In this document: piece after piece, positions 1 through 7,508 of the stretch
Numbering within the stretch: position 1 is the stretch's first letter
Layout of the letters: the number at the start of each line of letters is the position of its first letter
Assembly: GCA_025455535.1 (NCBI GenBank)
Contig: JALOMM010000030.1
Location: 1 to 10,572 of the forward strand
Origin: Bacteroidales bacterium
GTDB lineage: Bacteria > Bacteroidota > Bacteroidia > Bacteroidales > VadinHA17
DNA length: 10,572 bases
Direction of reading: 5' to 3'
The notes under the pieces: model-generated
Told to the model about the DNA's origin: nothing
The model's database searches: none
What the model saw: the letters and a program-made list of their open reading frames with translations, nothing else
Translations under genes and position numbers: made by a program

Positions 1-1014
1 GAACTGTACAGGTTTGCCGTTCAGGCTTTTGACCTCACCTCGCATTATGATACGGCAATTTACAGCTGGTTCAGCCGACATGATCAGATCACCTCGTTCA
101 AGAGGAGCATTCTGACGGGAGAGTCTTTGCGGTATGGAGAGAATCCTCATCAGAAGGGGCTGTTCTTCGGTAACCTGAAGAACATCTTCGATCAGCTTCA
201 CGGCAAGGAAATATCCTATAATAACCTTCTCGATATTGACGCAGCAATAGCACTTATCGATGAGTTTGATGAGACTACCTGCGCAATACTGAAGCACAAC
301 AATGCCTGCGGCATTGCATCACGCAGCACTGTCAGGGAATCGTGGGATGCTGCCCTGGCATGCGATCCGGTATCTGCCTTTGGCGGGGTTGCTGTGACAA
401 ACAGGGAGATTGACACGGAGGCAGCGACAGAGATGGACAAGATCTTCCTCGAGGTTGTGATGGCACCCTCCTATACAGGGAAGGCAGTTGAAATACTCAG
501 TCAGAAAAAGAACAGAATAATACTTCTTCGCAAAGAGTCAGAGTCTGACAGAGTGACATTCAGGTCGATGCTGGGAGGAGTGCTCTGGCAGGAGCGCGAC
601 AGGGCCAATGAGTCGGCTGCAGACATGAAGCCTGTCACCGTAAGGCATCCCTCTGACGATGAGTACCGTGACCTGGTGTTTGCCAACAGGATAGTAAAGC
701 ACAGCAGGTCAAACGCTATCGTCCTTGCCAGGGGAGAACAGCTTTGCGCCAGTGGCATAGGTCAGACCTCAAGGATTGACGCCCTGCGTCAGGCAATAGA
801 GAAGGCGCACAGCTTCGGATTGTCGATCGAGGGGGCAGTGATGGCCTCTGACGCTTTCTTTCCATTCCCTGATTCAGTCACAACAGCCCATGAGGCAGGC
901 ATCACTGCTGTGGTCCAGCCGGGAGGCTCTGTGCGCGATCAGGAATCTATAGACTACTGCAATAAAAATAATGTTGCTATGGTTTTTACAGGTATAAGAC
1001 ATTTTAAACATTAA
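1..1014 (+). CDS. purH: Bifunctional AICAR transformylase / IMP cyclohydrolase (PurH), 5'-truncated by the window edge
   Basis: PurH catalyses the last two steps of de novo IMP synthesis in the cytosol: formylation of AICAR with 10-formyl-THF, then ring closure. The reading frame is open from base 1, so the gene begins outside the window; 337 residues are visible, against roughly 510-530 for a full protein. The TTG at 127 lies inside the conserved LRYGENPHQ segment and is not a start. The visible part is the end of the N-terminal cyclohydrolase domain plus the whole AICAR transformylase domain. Family hallmarks seen are KHNNACGIA (the Lys-His pair of the transformylase site), SAFGG, SDAFFPFPDS, GGSVRD and the C-terminal FTGIRHFKH, which shows the 3' end is intact. 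It lies 31 nt upstream of mreB on the same strand, an arrangement I know from Bacteroidota. There are no frameshifts. Confidence 0.97.
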   Translation, partial: ELYRFAVQAFDLTSHYDTAIYSWFSRHDQITSFKRSILTGESLRYGENPHQKGLFFGNLKNIFDQLHGKEISYNNLLDIDAAIALIDEFDETTCAILKHNNACGIASRSTVRESWDAALACDPVSAFGGVAVTNREIDTEAATEMDKIFLEVVMAPSYTGKAVEILSQKKNRIILLRKESESDRVTFRSMLGGVLWQERDRANESAADMKPVTVRHPSDDEYRDLVFANRIVKHSRSNAIVLARGEQLCASGIGQTSRIDALRQAIEKAHSFGLSIEGAVMASDAFFPFPDSVTTAHEAGITAVVQPGGSVRDQESIDYCNKNNVAMVFTGIRHFKH

Positions 1015-1045
1015 TGATTATAAACAGAATTAGCAGAACAGATCC

Positions 1046-2068
1046 ATGGGCTTATTTTCATTTCTTTCACAGGAGGTTGCGATAGACCTCGGCACAGCCA
1101 ATACAAGCATAATTGCCAATGATAAACTTGTTGTTGATGAACCCTCGATAGTGGCTATCGACCGTAATACGGGAAAAATGATAGCCATAGGGGAGAAGGC
1201 ACGCCAGATGCACGGCAGAACGCACGAGAACATTCGTGTTATACGGCCGCTGAGAGATGGCGTTATTGCTGACTTCAATGCGGCTGAACTAATGATCAGG
1301 GGTATGATAAAGATGATCAACACAGGGCCAAAATTCTTTTCTCCTTCACTAAAAATGGTCGTCTGTATTCCCTCAGGAAGTACCGAAGTGGAGATAAGGG
1401 CTGTACGGGACTCGTCAGAACATGCCGGAGGCAGGGATGTCTACCTGATATATGAGCCGATGGCTGCTGCAATAGGTATTGGCCTTGATGTCGAGGCACC
1501 CGAGGGTTGCATGGTGGTTGATATCGGAGGTGGTACAACGGAAATAGCAGTGATAGCCCTCGGAGGAATAGTATGCAACAAGTCAATACGTGTTGCCGGA
1601 GACGGCTTCACTTCTGATATTCAGTCATATATGAGGCATCAGCATAATATCAAGGTTGGTGAGAAGACTGCAGAGGATATCAAAATAGCCGTTGGCGCTG
1701 CCCTGCCGGATATTGATAATCCACCCGCCGATTATATAGTCCGTGGTCCAAATCTCATGACCTCACTGCCGATTGAAATACCTGTCTCATATCAGGAAAT
1801 CGCATACTGTCTTGACAAGTCTCTGACCAAGGTTGAGGCTGCCATACTGCAGGTGCTCGAGCAGACACCCCCGGAGCTCTATGCTGACATTGTTACCAGG
1901 GGAGTGTTCCTTGCAGGTGGCGGTGCCCTTCTCAGGGGGCTCGACAAGCGTCTGACCGACAAGATAAATATACCGTTCATAGTGGCCGAGGATCCGCTTC
2001 ATTGTGTCGTTAGAGGCACAGGCGTTGCACTGAAGAACGTGGATAAGTTTCAGTTCCTGATGCGATAA
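1046..2068 (+). CDS. mreB: Rod shape-determining protein MreB (bacterial actin)
   Basis: MreB is a cytoplasmic actin homologue that forms membrane-bound ATP filaments and directs lateral-wall peptidoglycan synthesis. The 340-residue length is normal for the family. The ATPase motifs are in order: phosphate-1 loop AIDLGTANTS (about 12-21), the EPMAAAIG helix with the likely catalytic Glu137, phosphate-2 loop DIGGGTTE (159-166, Asp159), and adenosine motif LAGGGALLRGL (289-299). The N-terminus MGLFSFLSQEVAIDLG matches MreB proteins that start a few residues before the first strand, so ATG 1046 is well supported although no clear Shine-Dalgarno site precedes it. It is the first gene of the mreBCD-mrdA-rodA run, with mreC 13 nt downstream. 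No separate promoter was recognised in the 31-nt gap after purH, so read-through from purH or a promoter inside purH is possible. Confidence 0.97.
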   Translation: MGLFSFLSQEVAIDLGTANTSIIANDKLVVDEPSIVAIDRNTGKMIAIGEKARQMHGRTHENIRVIRPLRDGVIADFNAAELMIRGMIKMINTGPKFFSPSLKMVVCIPSGSTEVEIRAVRDSSEHAGGRDVYLIYEPMAAAIGIGLDVEAPEGCMVVDIGGGTTEIAVIALGGIVCNKSIRVAGDGFTSDIQSYMRHQHNIKVGEKTAEDIKIAVGAALPDIDNPPADYIVRGPNLMTSLPIEIPVSYQEIAYCLDKSLTKVEAAILQVLEQTPPELYADIVTRGVFLAGGGALLRGLDKRLTDKINIPFIVAEDPLHCVVRGTGVALKNVDKFQFLMR

Positions 2069-2081
2069 GAAGATTGCATGA

Positions 2082-2909
2082 ATGAGAAGTCTGCTGAACT
2101 TCCTCCTCAGGTTTAAGACCCTGATTTTGTTCCTGATACTGGAAGCAGTGGCCCTGGTCATGATCTCCTCTTCCCATAACTATCACCAGTATGTGACCTT
2201 TGGTGCCGCACGGACTGTCTCAGGATTTTTTGCCAATAAACTGGAGAACGGACGTTCTTATTTCAGACTGAAACAGATAAATCAGCAGCTTGTAACAGAA
2301 AACCAGATACTGCGAAGACAGATTGAAGAGATGCGGCTGTTGCCACAGGCGGAGTTCGTCACTGTCACCGATACCTTAAGGGGTTCAGGTTACAGTTACC
2401 TGTCTGCTACCGTAATAAATAACTCTGTAAATAAACAGAAGAACTTCATCACCCTTGACAGGGGTTCCCGTCACGGGGTAACCACAGGGATGGGAGTAGC
2501 ATCCGCAGAAGGTATTGCCGGGGTGATTGTGGGGGTGTCACGTAACTATTCGGTAGCTATGTCACTTCTTAACACAGATTTCCGCCTCAGCGCCAGTATC
2601 TCCCGGAACGATTATTTCGGCTCTCTTGCCTGGGATGGCAAGAACTACAGGTTCGCCCAGTTATCGGAGATACCGCATCATGTGGCTGTTACACCTGGTG
2701 ATACCTTAGTGAGCAGCGGCTACTCGGCCATCTTCCCCGAAGGGCTTGTGATCGGAACCCTTACCGGGGAGCAGAAAAAGGGAGGCGACTTCGTAACTCT
2801 GCAGGTAGAGCTGTCTGCTGATTTCAAAAAGCTTACCAACGTGTACATCATAAGCAACCTCTCCCGTGACGAGAGAGACACCATTGAAGCGGAGGTTGTC
2901 AATGAATAG
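2082..2909 (+). CDS. mreC: Rod shape-determining protein MreC
   Basis: MreC is a bitopic inner-membrane protein whose periplasmic part binds and activates PBP2 within the elongasome. The 275-residue protein shows the family layout: a short basic N-terminus, one membrane segment (about 12-30), a dimerising coiled coil (about 55-85, rich in Gln, Asn, Leu and Arg), then the paired beta-barrel region. Recognisable stretches are NFITLDRGSRHGVTTGMGV (121-139) and GDTLVSSGYSAIFPEGLVIG (206-225). The start at 2082 puts the membrane helix right after a short basic segment; an ATG at 2078 is in another frame. It is shorter than E. coli MreC (about 367 residues) because it lacks the long C-terminal tail, which I consider usual for this phylum. 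Its last 8 nt overlap the mreD start, suggesting translational coupling. Confidence 0.95.
   Translation: MRSLLNFLLRFKTLILFLILEAVALVMISSSHNYHQYVTFGAARTVSGFFANKLENGRSYFRLKQINQQLVTENQILRRQIEEMRLLPQAEFVTVTDTLRGSGYSYLSATVINNSVNKQKNFITLDRGSRHGVTTGMGVASAEGIAGVIVGVSRNYSVAMSLLNTDFRLSASISRNDYFGSLAWDGKNYRFAQLSEIPHHVAVTPGDTLVSSGYSAIFPEGLVIGTLTGEQKKGGDFVTLQVELSADFKKLTNVYIISNLSRDERDTIEAEVVNE
2891..2895 (+). promoter_or_regulatory. Shine-Dalgarno site for mreD inside the end of mreC
   Basis: GGAGG lies 6 nt before ATG 2902, within the last codons of mreC. It fixes the mreD start at 2902 in preference to the in-frame GTG at 2866, which has no such site and would add 12 polar residues (MTRETPLKRRLS) before the first membrane helix. 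Confidence 0.75.
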
Positions 2910-3405
2910 GGGACTGAACTATATCGCTTCATTTGTCGGACTGATCCTACTTCAGCTGCTTGTCTTCAATAATATCCAGCTCAGCGGATATGTCAATCCT
3001 TATGTTTATGTGATGTTCATTCTGATACTGCCGCTGAACATACCCTCGTGGATTCTGCTTCTTATTTCGTTCATGACAGGTTTTGTGGTTGACCTTTTCT
3101 CCGGCACATTTGGAGTACATACCTTCGCCACCGTGATGGCCGGATTTGCCAGACCGTGGGTACTCTCACTCAACGTTGCCCTTGAAGCATCTGATCCCGG
3201 CAGCTCTCCTTCGTCACACATAGGCGGCAGGAGATGGTTCATGATCTATGCAATGACGGTGGTGCTTGTACACCATCTCAGCCTTTTTTATGTTGAGGTA
3301 TTCAGTTTCACAGGCTTCTTCCGTACTCTGCTCAGGGTAATGTTCAGTACAGCTGTTACAACTTTCTTTATTTTTATTTTCGATCTTCTCAGACCACGCA
3401 AATAG
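2902..3405 (+). CDS. mreD: Rod shape-determining membrane protein MreD
   Basis: MreD is a small polytopic inner-membrane subunit of the elongasome that balances MreC activity on RodA-PBP2. The protein is 167 residues from ATG 2902, a normal MreD length. It is almost all hydrophobic, with about five or six predicted membrane segments, among them YIASFVGLILLQLLVF, VYVMFILILPLNI, WILLLISFMTGFVVDLF, MIYAMTVVLVHHLSLFYV and a C-terminal TTFFIFIFDLL. The FVVDLFSGTFGVHTFA stretch fits the MreD pattern of an Asp followed by Gly-rich residues in a membrane segment. MreD sequences diverge strongly, so the identification leans on position between mreC and mrdA as well as topology. It overlaps mreC by 8 nt and ends 9 nt before mrdA. 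Confidence 0.92.
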   Translation: MNRGLNYIASFVGLILLQLLVFNNIQLSGYVNPYVYVMFILILPLNIPSWILLLISFMTGFVVDLFSGTFGVHTFATVMAGFARPWVLSLNVALEASDPGSSPSSHIGGRRWFMIYAMTVVLVHHLSLFYVEVFSFTGFFRTLLRVMFSTAVTTFFIFIFDLLRPRK

Positions 3406-3414
3406 GGAGCAGGA

Positions 3415-5250
3415 ATGAAAGATCGTTTTGCAAACAGGAAGTATTTCATAATGGCTCTGGCAATAGCTGCGGCTGTCATCCTTATCCTGCGGCTGTTCTA
3501 TATCCAGATCATTGACAAGACATACCGCACCTCCGCCGCCAACAATGTTCTGAGGCACGTTACCCAGTACCCGGCCCGTGGTCTGGTCTATGACCGCAAC
3601 GGAGAGCTGATTGTCTATAACCAGGCAGCATATGACCTTCTGGTGGTCCCTGTTCAGACCAGTGCCTTTGATACTGCAAGATTCAATGAGATACTTGGTA
3701 TCAGCATGAAGGACTTCCGTGACCGGATGAAGGCGGCTGTCACATATTCCAGGCGCGCCCCGTCTGTATTTATGAAAATGATCTCTTCTGAAACCTATGG
3801 GTTTTTGCAGGAAGAGCTCTACAAATTTCCCGGGTTTTATGTTCAGGCCAGGACCCTCAGGAAATACACCAGGCCGGTCGGAGCACATCTGCTTGGCTAT
3901 GTGGGCGAAGTGGATGATAAGCTTATTGCCCAGGATAGATATTACAGGTCAGGCGATTATATCGGGGTAAGCGGTATTGAGAAGTCTTACGAGGAGCACC
4001 TGCGAGGGAAAAAGGGGGTCAATATATTCCTGGTAGATGTACACAACAATATAAAAGGATCCTATGCCGACAGCAGATTTGATACGACTTCTGTCCCGGG
4101 CTCCAACCTGTGGTCAACCATTGACCTCGGCCTGCAGGAGTACGGCGAGAGGCTGATGCGCAACAAGACAGGCTCAATAGTGGCTATTGAGCCCTCTACC
4201 GGAGAGATACTGGCTCTCGTCTCCTCTCCCTCATATGACCCCTCGCTGCTTGTCGGCAGGGTCAGATCATCGAATTTTACAAGGTTACAGGCTGACACTG
4301 TCAAGCCGTTGTTTGACAGGGCACTCATGGCTTCATATCCGCCTGGGTCAACTTTCAAGATGATGAATGGCCTCATTGGCCTGGAAGAGGGGGTTATACG
4401 CCCGACCTCTCTCTTTGGGTGCAGCATGGGTTATCATGCCGGTTCGCTGACGGTAGGATGTCATTCGCATAACTCTCCGCTTGATTTGCCAGGTGCAGTG
4501 ATGAACTCATGCAACGCATGGTTCTGCAATGCTTTCAGGAGCATTCTTGAGAACAAGGGATACAATTCCATCCAGGAGGCCTATGACAGGTGGAGAGAGT
4601 ACCTGGTGGCCTTCGGTTTTGGCAACAAGCTGGGCATTGACCTTCCCAACGAGTTGTCAGGGTTTATTCCAACCAGGTCATATTACGACAGGTATTATGG
4701 CAAAGACAGGTGGAAGGCGCTGACAGTGATTTCCCTTGCCATCGGACAGGGAGAGATTGGGGCAACGCCCCTGCAAATGGCCAATATGGCGACGGTGATA
4801 GCCAACAGAGGATCATTCTATATACCTCACATTGTAAAAAAGATAGGTGAAGACGGAGGTCCGTCATCTGTCTTTTCGCAGAAGTACACCACGGGCATCT
4901 CAGCTGAGAATTTTGAACCCATCATCGAGGGGATGGAGGGGGCTGTCAACGGCGGTCCCGGTGCCACCGCCCGCGGTGCCAGGCTCGACAGTATTATCAT
5001 TTGCGGTAAGACCGGAACGGCACAGAACCCACACGGTAAGGACCATTCAATTTTCGTGGCCTTCGCCCCCAGAGACAATCCTCAGATCGCCATCGCGGTC
5101 TACGTAGAGAATGCCGGCTTCGGATCTACATTCGCAGCACCTATCGCCAGCCTGATGATTGAGGAATATCTCACCGGCAAGATAAAAAGACAATACCTTG
5201 AAGATTACGTCCTGAAAGTTGTAATAGCCCCTGATGGAAAAGAACAGTAA
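3415..5250 (+). CDS. mrdA: Penicillin-binding protein 2, elongasome DD-transpeptidase
   Basis: PBP2 is the class B transpeptidase that cross-links lateral-wall peptidoglycan as partner of RodA. The 611-residue protein has one N-terminal membrane anchor (about 10-30), a dimerisation/pedestal region with RGLVYDRNGELI (55-66), and a C-terminal transpeptidase domain. All three catalytic motifs are intact: SxxK at S312-T-F-K315, SxN at S365-C-N367, and KTGT at 532-535. A Cys/His cluster (C336, H341, C349, H350, H352) lies between the first two motifs and could bind metal; that is inference. The 611-residue length is close to E. coli PBP2 (633). ATG 3415 follows mreD by 9 nt with a modest GGGAG/AGGA purine stretch ahead. 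The 3' end overlaps rodA by 17 nt, so the two partner enzymes are probably translationally coupled. Confidence 0.96.
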   Translation: MKDRFANRKYFIMALAIAAAVILILRLFYIQIIDKTYRTSAANNVLRHVTQYPARGLVYDRNGELIVYNQAAYDLLVVPVQTSAFDTARFNEILGISMKDFRDRMKAAVTYSRRAPSVFMKMISSETYGFLQEELYKFPGFYVQARTLRKYTRPVGAHLLGYVGEVDDKLIAQDRYYRSGDYIGVSGIEKSYEEHLRGKKGVNIFLVDVHNNIKGSYADSRFDTTSVPGSNLWSTIDLGLQEYGERLMRNKTGSIVAIEPSTGEILALVSSPSYDPSLLVGRVRSSNFTRLQADTVKPLFDRALMASYPPGSTFKMMNGLIGLEEGVIRPTSLFGCSMGYHAGSLTVGCHSHNSPLDLPGAVMNSCNAWFCNAFRSILENKGYNSIQEAYDRWREYLVAFGFGNKLGIDLPNELSGFIPTRSYYDRYYGKDRWKALTVISLAIGQGEIGATPLQMANMATVIANRGSFYIPHIVKKIGEDGGPSSVFSQKYTTGISAENFEPIIEGMEGAVNGGPGATARGARLDSIIICGKTGTAQNPHGKDHSIFVAFAPRDNPQIAIAVYVENAGFGSTFAAPIASLMIEEYLTGKIKRQYLEDYVLKVVIAPDGKEQ

Positions 5251-6649
5251 CATACTTAACAGGCTCGACTGGCTGACGGTACTCCTCTGGGGCACGATGA
5301 TGATAATGGGGTGGCTTAACATTTATGCTGCAGTATACAATGAGGAGTATACGAGTATTTTTGACATGTCGCAGCGTTACGGCAAACAGCTGTTATTCAT
5401 TGTTGCAGCTCTTGTCCTTGCCATCTTTGTCCTGGTGACAGACAACAAACTGTATTATTTCTTCGCATGGTTCATATACGGGATGTTCGTCTTTCTCCTG
5501 CTGCTGGTCCTTGTTGTCGGCAAGGAGATAAACGGTGCAAAAGCCTGGTTTGAGTTTGGCCCGTTCGGTCTTCAGCCTTCCGAGTTTGCAAAATTTGCTA
5601 CCGGCCTCGCCCTTGCCTCATATCTCAACTCAAAGAGACAGGCATTAGGATTCAGAACCATGGCAACGGCGACATCAATCATCATGGTCCCGGTCATACT
5701 CATTGCGATCCAGCCTGATATGGGTTCGGTCATTACCTATTTTGCATTTTTCATTGTGTTGTTCCGTGAGGGAATGAGCATCTATGTCTTTATCTCCGCA
5801 TTGCTTGCCGTGATATTGTTTCTCCTTACCCTGATCTTCGGAACTGTCCCCGTGGCTCTCGGACTGATAATCCTGTCATTTGCTGCTCTCTGGATCTTTA
5901 TCCGGAATTCGCAGGTGCTTATGGCACTGGGAGTGATGGCGGGGGCGGGCGCACTGAGCTACCTTGCAGGTCACTATATCTTCGGGGCAGGACTTGATTT
6001 AATAATCGTATTTTCAGTGATGCTCTCCGGTGCGATTTATGCATGGTATCTTTACAGGTACAGGCTTAAGATGGCGGTAATAATATACAGCTTCCTCCTG
6101 GGAGGCATACTTTACCTCTTTACCGTTGACTATGCCTTTCATGAGATACTCAAGCCTCATCAGCAGACCAGGATAAACATTATGCTGGGGATGGAGGATG
6201 ACCCATACGGTACAGGATACAACCTCAACCAGTCACTCATATCCATCGGGTCTGGCGGATTTGCAGGCAAGGGCTACCTGAACGGAACGCAGACCAAGTT
6301 CAAGTTTGTCCCTGAACAGAGCACCGATTTCATCTTCTGCACGGTGGGAGAAGAATGGGGTTTCGTCGGGTCTGTGGTTGTCATTGGGCTCTTTGTACTG
6401 CTGCTGCTCAGGCTTGTGATGCTTGCCGAGAGGCAGCGGACAACATTTGTCCGCGCATATGGCTATGGTGTCTTCGCACTCTTCCTCGTCCACTTCTTCG
6501 TTAATATCGGAATGACGATAGGCGTTATGCCTGTCATCGGAATACCCCTTCCCTTCTTCAGCTACGGAGGGAGCTCCCTATGGGGGTTCACAATACTGCT
6601 GTTTGTTTTTCTCAGGCTCGACGCAGGAAGAGCAGAGTACCTCGGATGA
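5234..6649 (+). CDS. rodA: SEDS peptidoglycan glycosyltransferase RodA, with an enlarged membrane region
   Basis: RodA polymerises lipid II into glycan strands in the inner membrane together with PBP2. SEDS motifs seen are GAKAWFEFGPFGLQPSEFAK (101-120), QPDMGS (160-165), DPYGTGYNLNQSLISIGSGG (323-342), EQSTDFIF (361-368) with the likely catalytic Asp365, and the C-terminal GIPLPFFSYGGSS (436-448). At 471 residues it is about 100 longer than E. coli RodA (370). The extra length lies between PDMGS and the HQQTR loop: about 148 residues here against about 50 in E. coli, mostly hydrophobic and enough for about four additional membrane helices. An even number would keep the topology. The start at ATG 5234 lies inside the mrdA end. 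FtsW is the main alternative, but adjacency to mrdA and mreBCD argues for RodA. The stop codon directly abuts the stop of the convergent acpH. Confidence 0.94.
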   Translation: MEKNSNILNRLDWLTVLLWGTMMIMGWLNIYAAVYNEEYTSIFDMSQRYGKQLLFIVAALVLAIFVLVTDNKLYYFFAWFIYGMFVFLLLLVLVVGKEINGAKAWFEFGPFGLQPSEFAKFATGLALASYLNSKRQALGFRTMATATSIIMVPVILIAIQPDMGSVITYFAFFIVLFREGMSIYVFISALLAVILFLLTLIFGTVPVALGLIILSFAALWIFIRNSQVLMALGVMAGAGALSYLAGHYIFGAGLDLIIVFSVMLSGAIYAWYLYRYRLKMAVIIYSFLLGGILYLFTVDYAFHEILKPHQQTRINIMLGMEDDPYGTGYNLNQSLISIGSGGFAGKGYLNGTQTKFKFVPEQSTDFIFCTVGEEWGFVGSVVVIGLFVLLLLRLVMLAERQRTTFVRAYGYGVFALFLVHFFVNIGMTIGVMPVIGIPLPFFSYGGSSLWGFTILLFVFLRLDAGRAEYLG

Positions 6650-7261
6650 TCAGAACGGCAGCCTGATGCCCGGAGACAATACAATGCCGAACTCATTCTC
6701 AACATAGTTTATCAGTTCGGGGAAAAACTCCATGAAGTCCTCTTCAATTGTATAGTACTGTTTCTTCCAGACCCTCATGGCCCACCTCGTCTCCCTGGGC
6801 AGGGAAGTAACCGTGCTGAGGGTCTTGAGTACTCTCCTTATACCATTCATGGTCTGGTATGTCTCGAGCCAGTTGTCAATAATGAAGAAGGGCATCTTCT
6901 CACGTACCATCTCAGGAAGTATCTCGAAGTTATTGACCATGGCCCTGTAAAAGTTATAGGTAACACTCTCCAGAGGCCTTCGGGAGAAGAGATCCCACTC
7001 TTTCGTCAGGTAATGGTCATAAAGAATATCAACTATAACGCCTGCATATAACCTGTACCTGCCTGTGAAATGCATTTTACTGCGGTGTACAACAGGATGC
7101 CTGTCGGTAAAGGCATCAATATGACGATGAAGGATGATTCCCTTCCTGATAGCTTCCGGGTATTTCAGATAATCACGCCCCTTGACATAATCGCCTATGT
7201 AGTTCCCAATAATGATATTATCCGAGTCACCTGACAGATATATGTGAGCGAGGACGTTCAT
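6650..7261 (-). CDS. acpH: Acyl carrier protein phosphodiesterase (AcpH family)
   Basis: AcpH hydrolyses holo-ACP to apo-ACP and 4'-phosphopantetheine, with a divalent metal, in the cytosol. The 203-residue product follows E. coli AcpH (193 residues) from memory along most of its length. Shared blocks are the N-terminal MNVLAHIYLS with His6, GNYIGDYVKG with Asp24, the HRHIDAFTD block (45-53; His45, Asp49, Asp53), and VDILYDHYL with Asp78, Asp82 and His83. These are the HD-like metal-binding positions of the family. The ATG at 7259-7261 begins exactly at the conserved MNxLAH, so the start is secure. It is transcribed against the elongasome operon and diverges from the gene at 7509 across a 247-nt AT-rich spacer. 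On its strand AATCTTTG (7285-7278) resembles the Bacteroidota -7 box with one mismatch, but it would leave a leader of only about 10 nt, so it is weak. No terminator hairpin was seen at its 3' end. Confidence 0.87.
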   Translation of the reverse strand: MNVLAHIYLSGDSDNIIIGNYIGDYVKGRDYLKYPEAIRKGIILHRHIDAFTDRHPVVHRSKMHFTGRYRLYAGVIVDILYDHYLTKEWDLFSRRPLESVTYNFYRAMVNNFEILPEMVREKMPFFIIDNWLETYQTMNGIRRVLKTLSTVTSLPRETRWAMRVWKKQYYTIEEDFMEFFPELINYVENEFGIVLSPGIRLPF

Positions 7262-7435
7262 CCGGGATGTGTTACTACAAAGATTCTGCCAATAAGAACA
7301 GAAAAAATATATTAAGACCGAAATTCTTCAACAATATCCTGCTGATTTACTAACTGTCATATTATCAAAATATTATATAAAACAGCAGTTTTTTAGAATA
7401 TGTTTAAAATCAGCTTCCAATTCAGTTACAAATTA

Positions 7436-7443
7436 TAAATTTG
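7436..7443 (+). promoter_or_regulatory. Putative Bacteroidota-type -7 promoter box upstream of the GTPase gene
   Basis: TAAATTTG matches the TAnnTTTG box used by the primary sigma factor of Bacteroidota. It sits 65 nt before ATG 7509, in the AT-rich divergent spacer 7262-7508. A transcript would start near 7450 and carry a leader of about 60 nt that is very A-rich near the gene. No clear TTG -33 element was found at the usual distance; TTCC at 7415-7418 is the best candidate. In such AT-rich DNA a chance match is possible. Confidence 0.5.
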
Positions 7444-7497
7444 CCGGACATAATTACAATGATAACCGGATAATAAATAATAAAAAACAAATATAAC

Positions 7498-7504
7498 AAG
7501 GAGG
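7498..7504 (+). promoter_or_regulatory. Full-strength Shine-Dalgarno site, AAGGAGG
   Basis: AAGGAGG lies 4 nt before ATG 7509 and is the strongest ribosome-binding match in the window. It follows a leader that is almost free of G and C (about 7471-7497) and so probably unstructured. Most other genes here have only weak or partial sites, so this gene may be set for efficient translation. The spacer of 4 nt is a little short. Confidence 0.7.
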
Positions 7505-7508
7505 TTTT

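Noticed and set aside
127..129. TTG as a start of a 295-residue PurH-like protein
   Set aside because: The frame is open to base 1 and the upstream residues continue the PurH fold; this TTG encodes the Leu of the conserved LRYGENPHQ segment.
1787..2161. A 124-codon minus-strand frame across the mreB/mreC junction
   Set aside because: It is antisense to the conserved end of mreB and the mreC membrane helix and shows no recognisable domain.
2866..2901. GTG 2866 as the mreD start
   Set aside because: It would add a polar 12-residue tail and overlap mreC by 44 nt without a ribosome site, whereas ATG 2902 has GGAGG 6 nt upstream and starts right before the first membrane helix.
3214..3888. A 224-codon open frame on the minus strand over the end of mreD and the start of mrdA
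   Set aside because: It lies wholly antisense to two well-identified genes, has no family-like motifs and a low-complexity composition; it is a shadow of the coding bias on the other strand.
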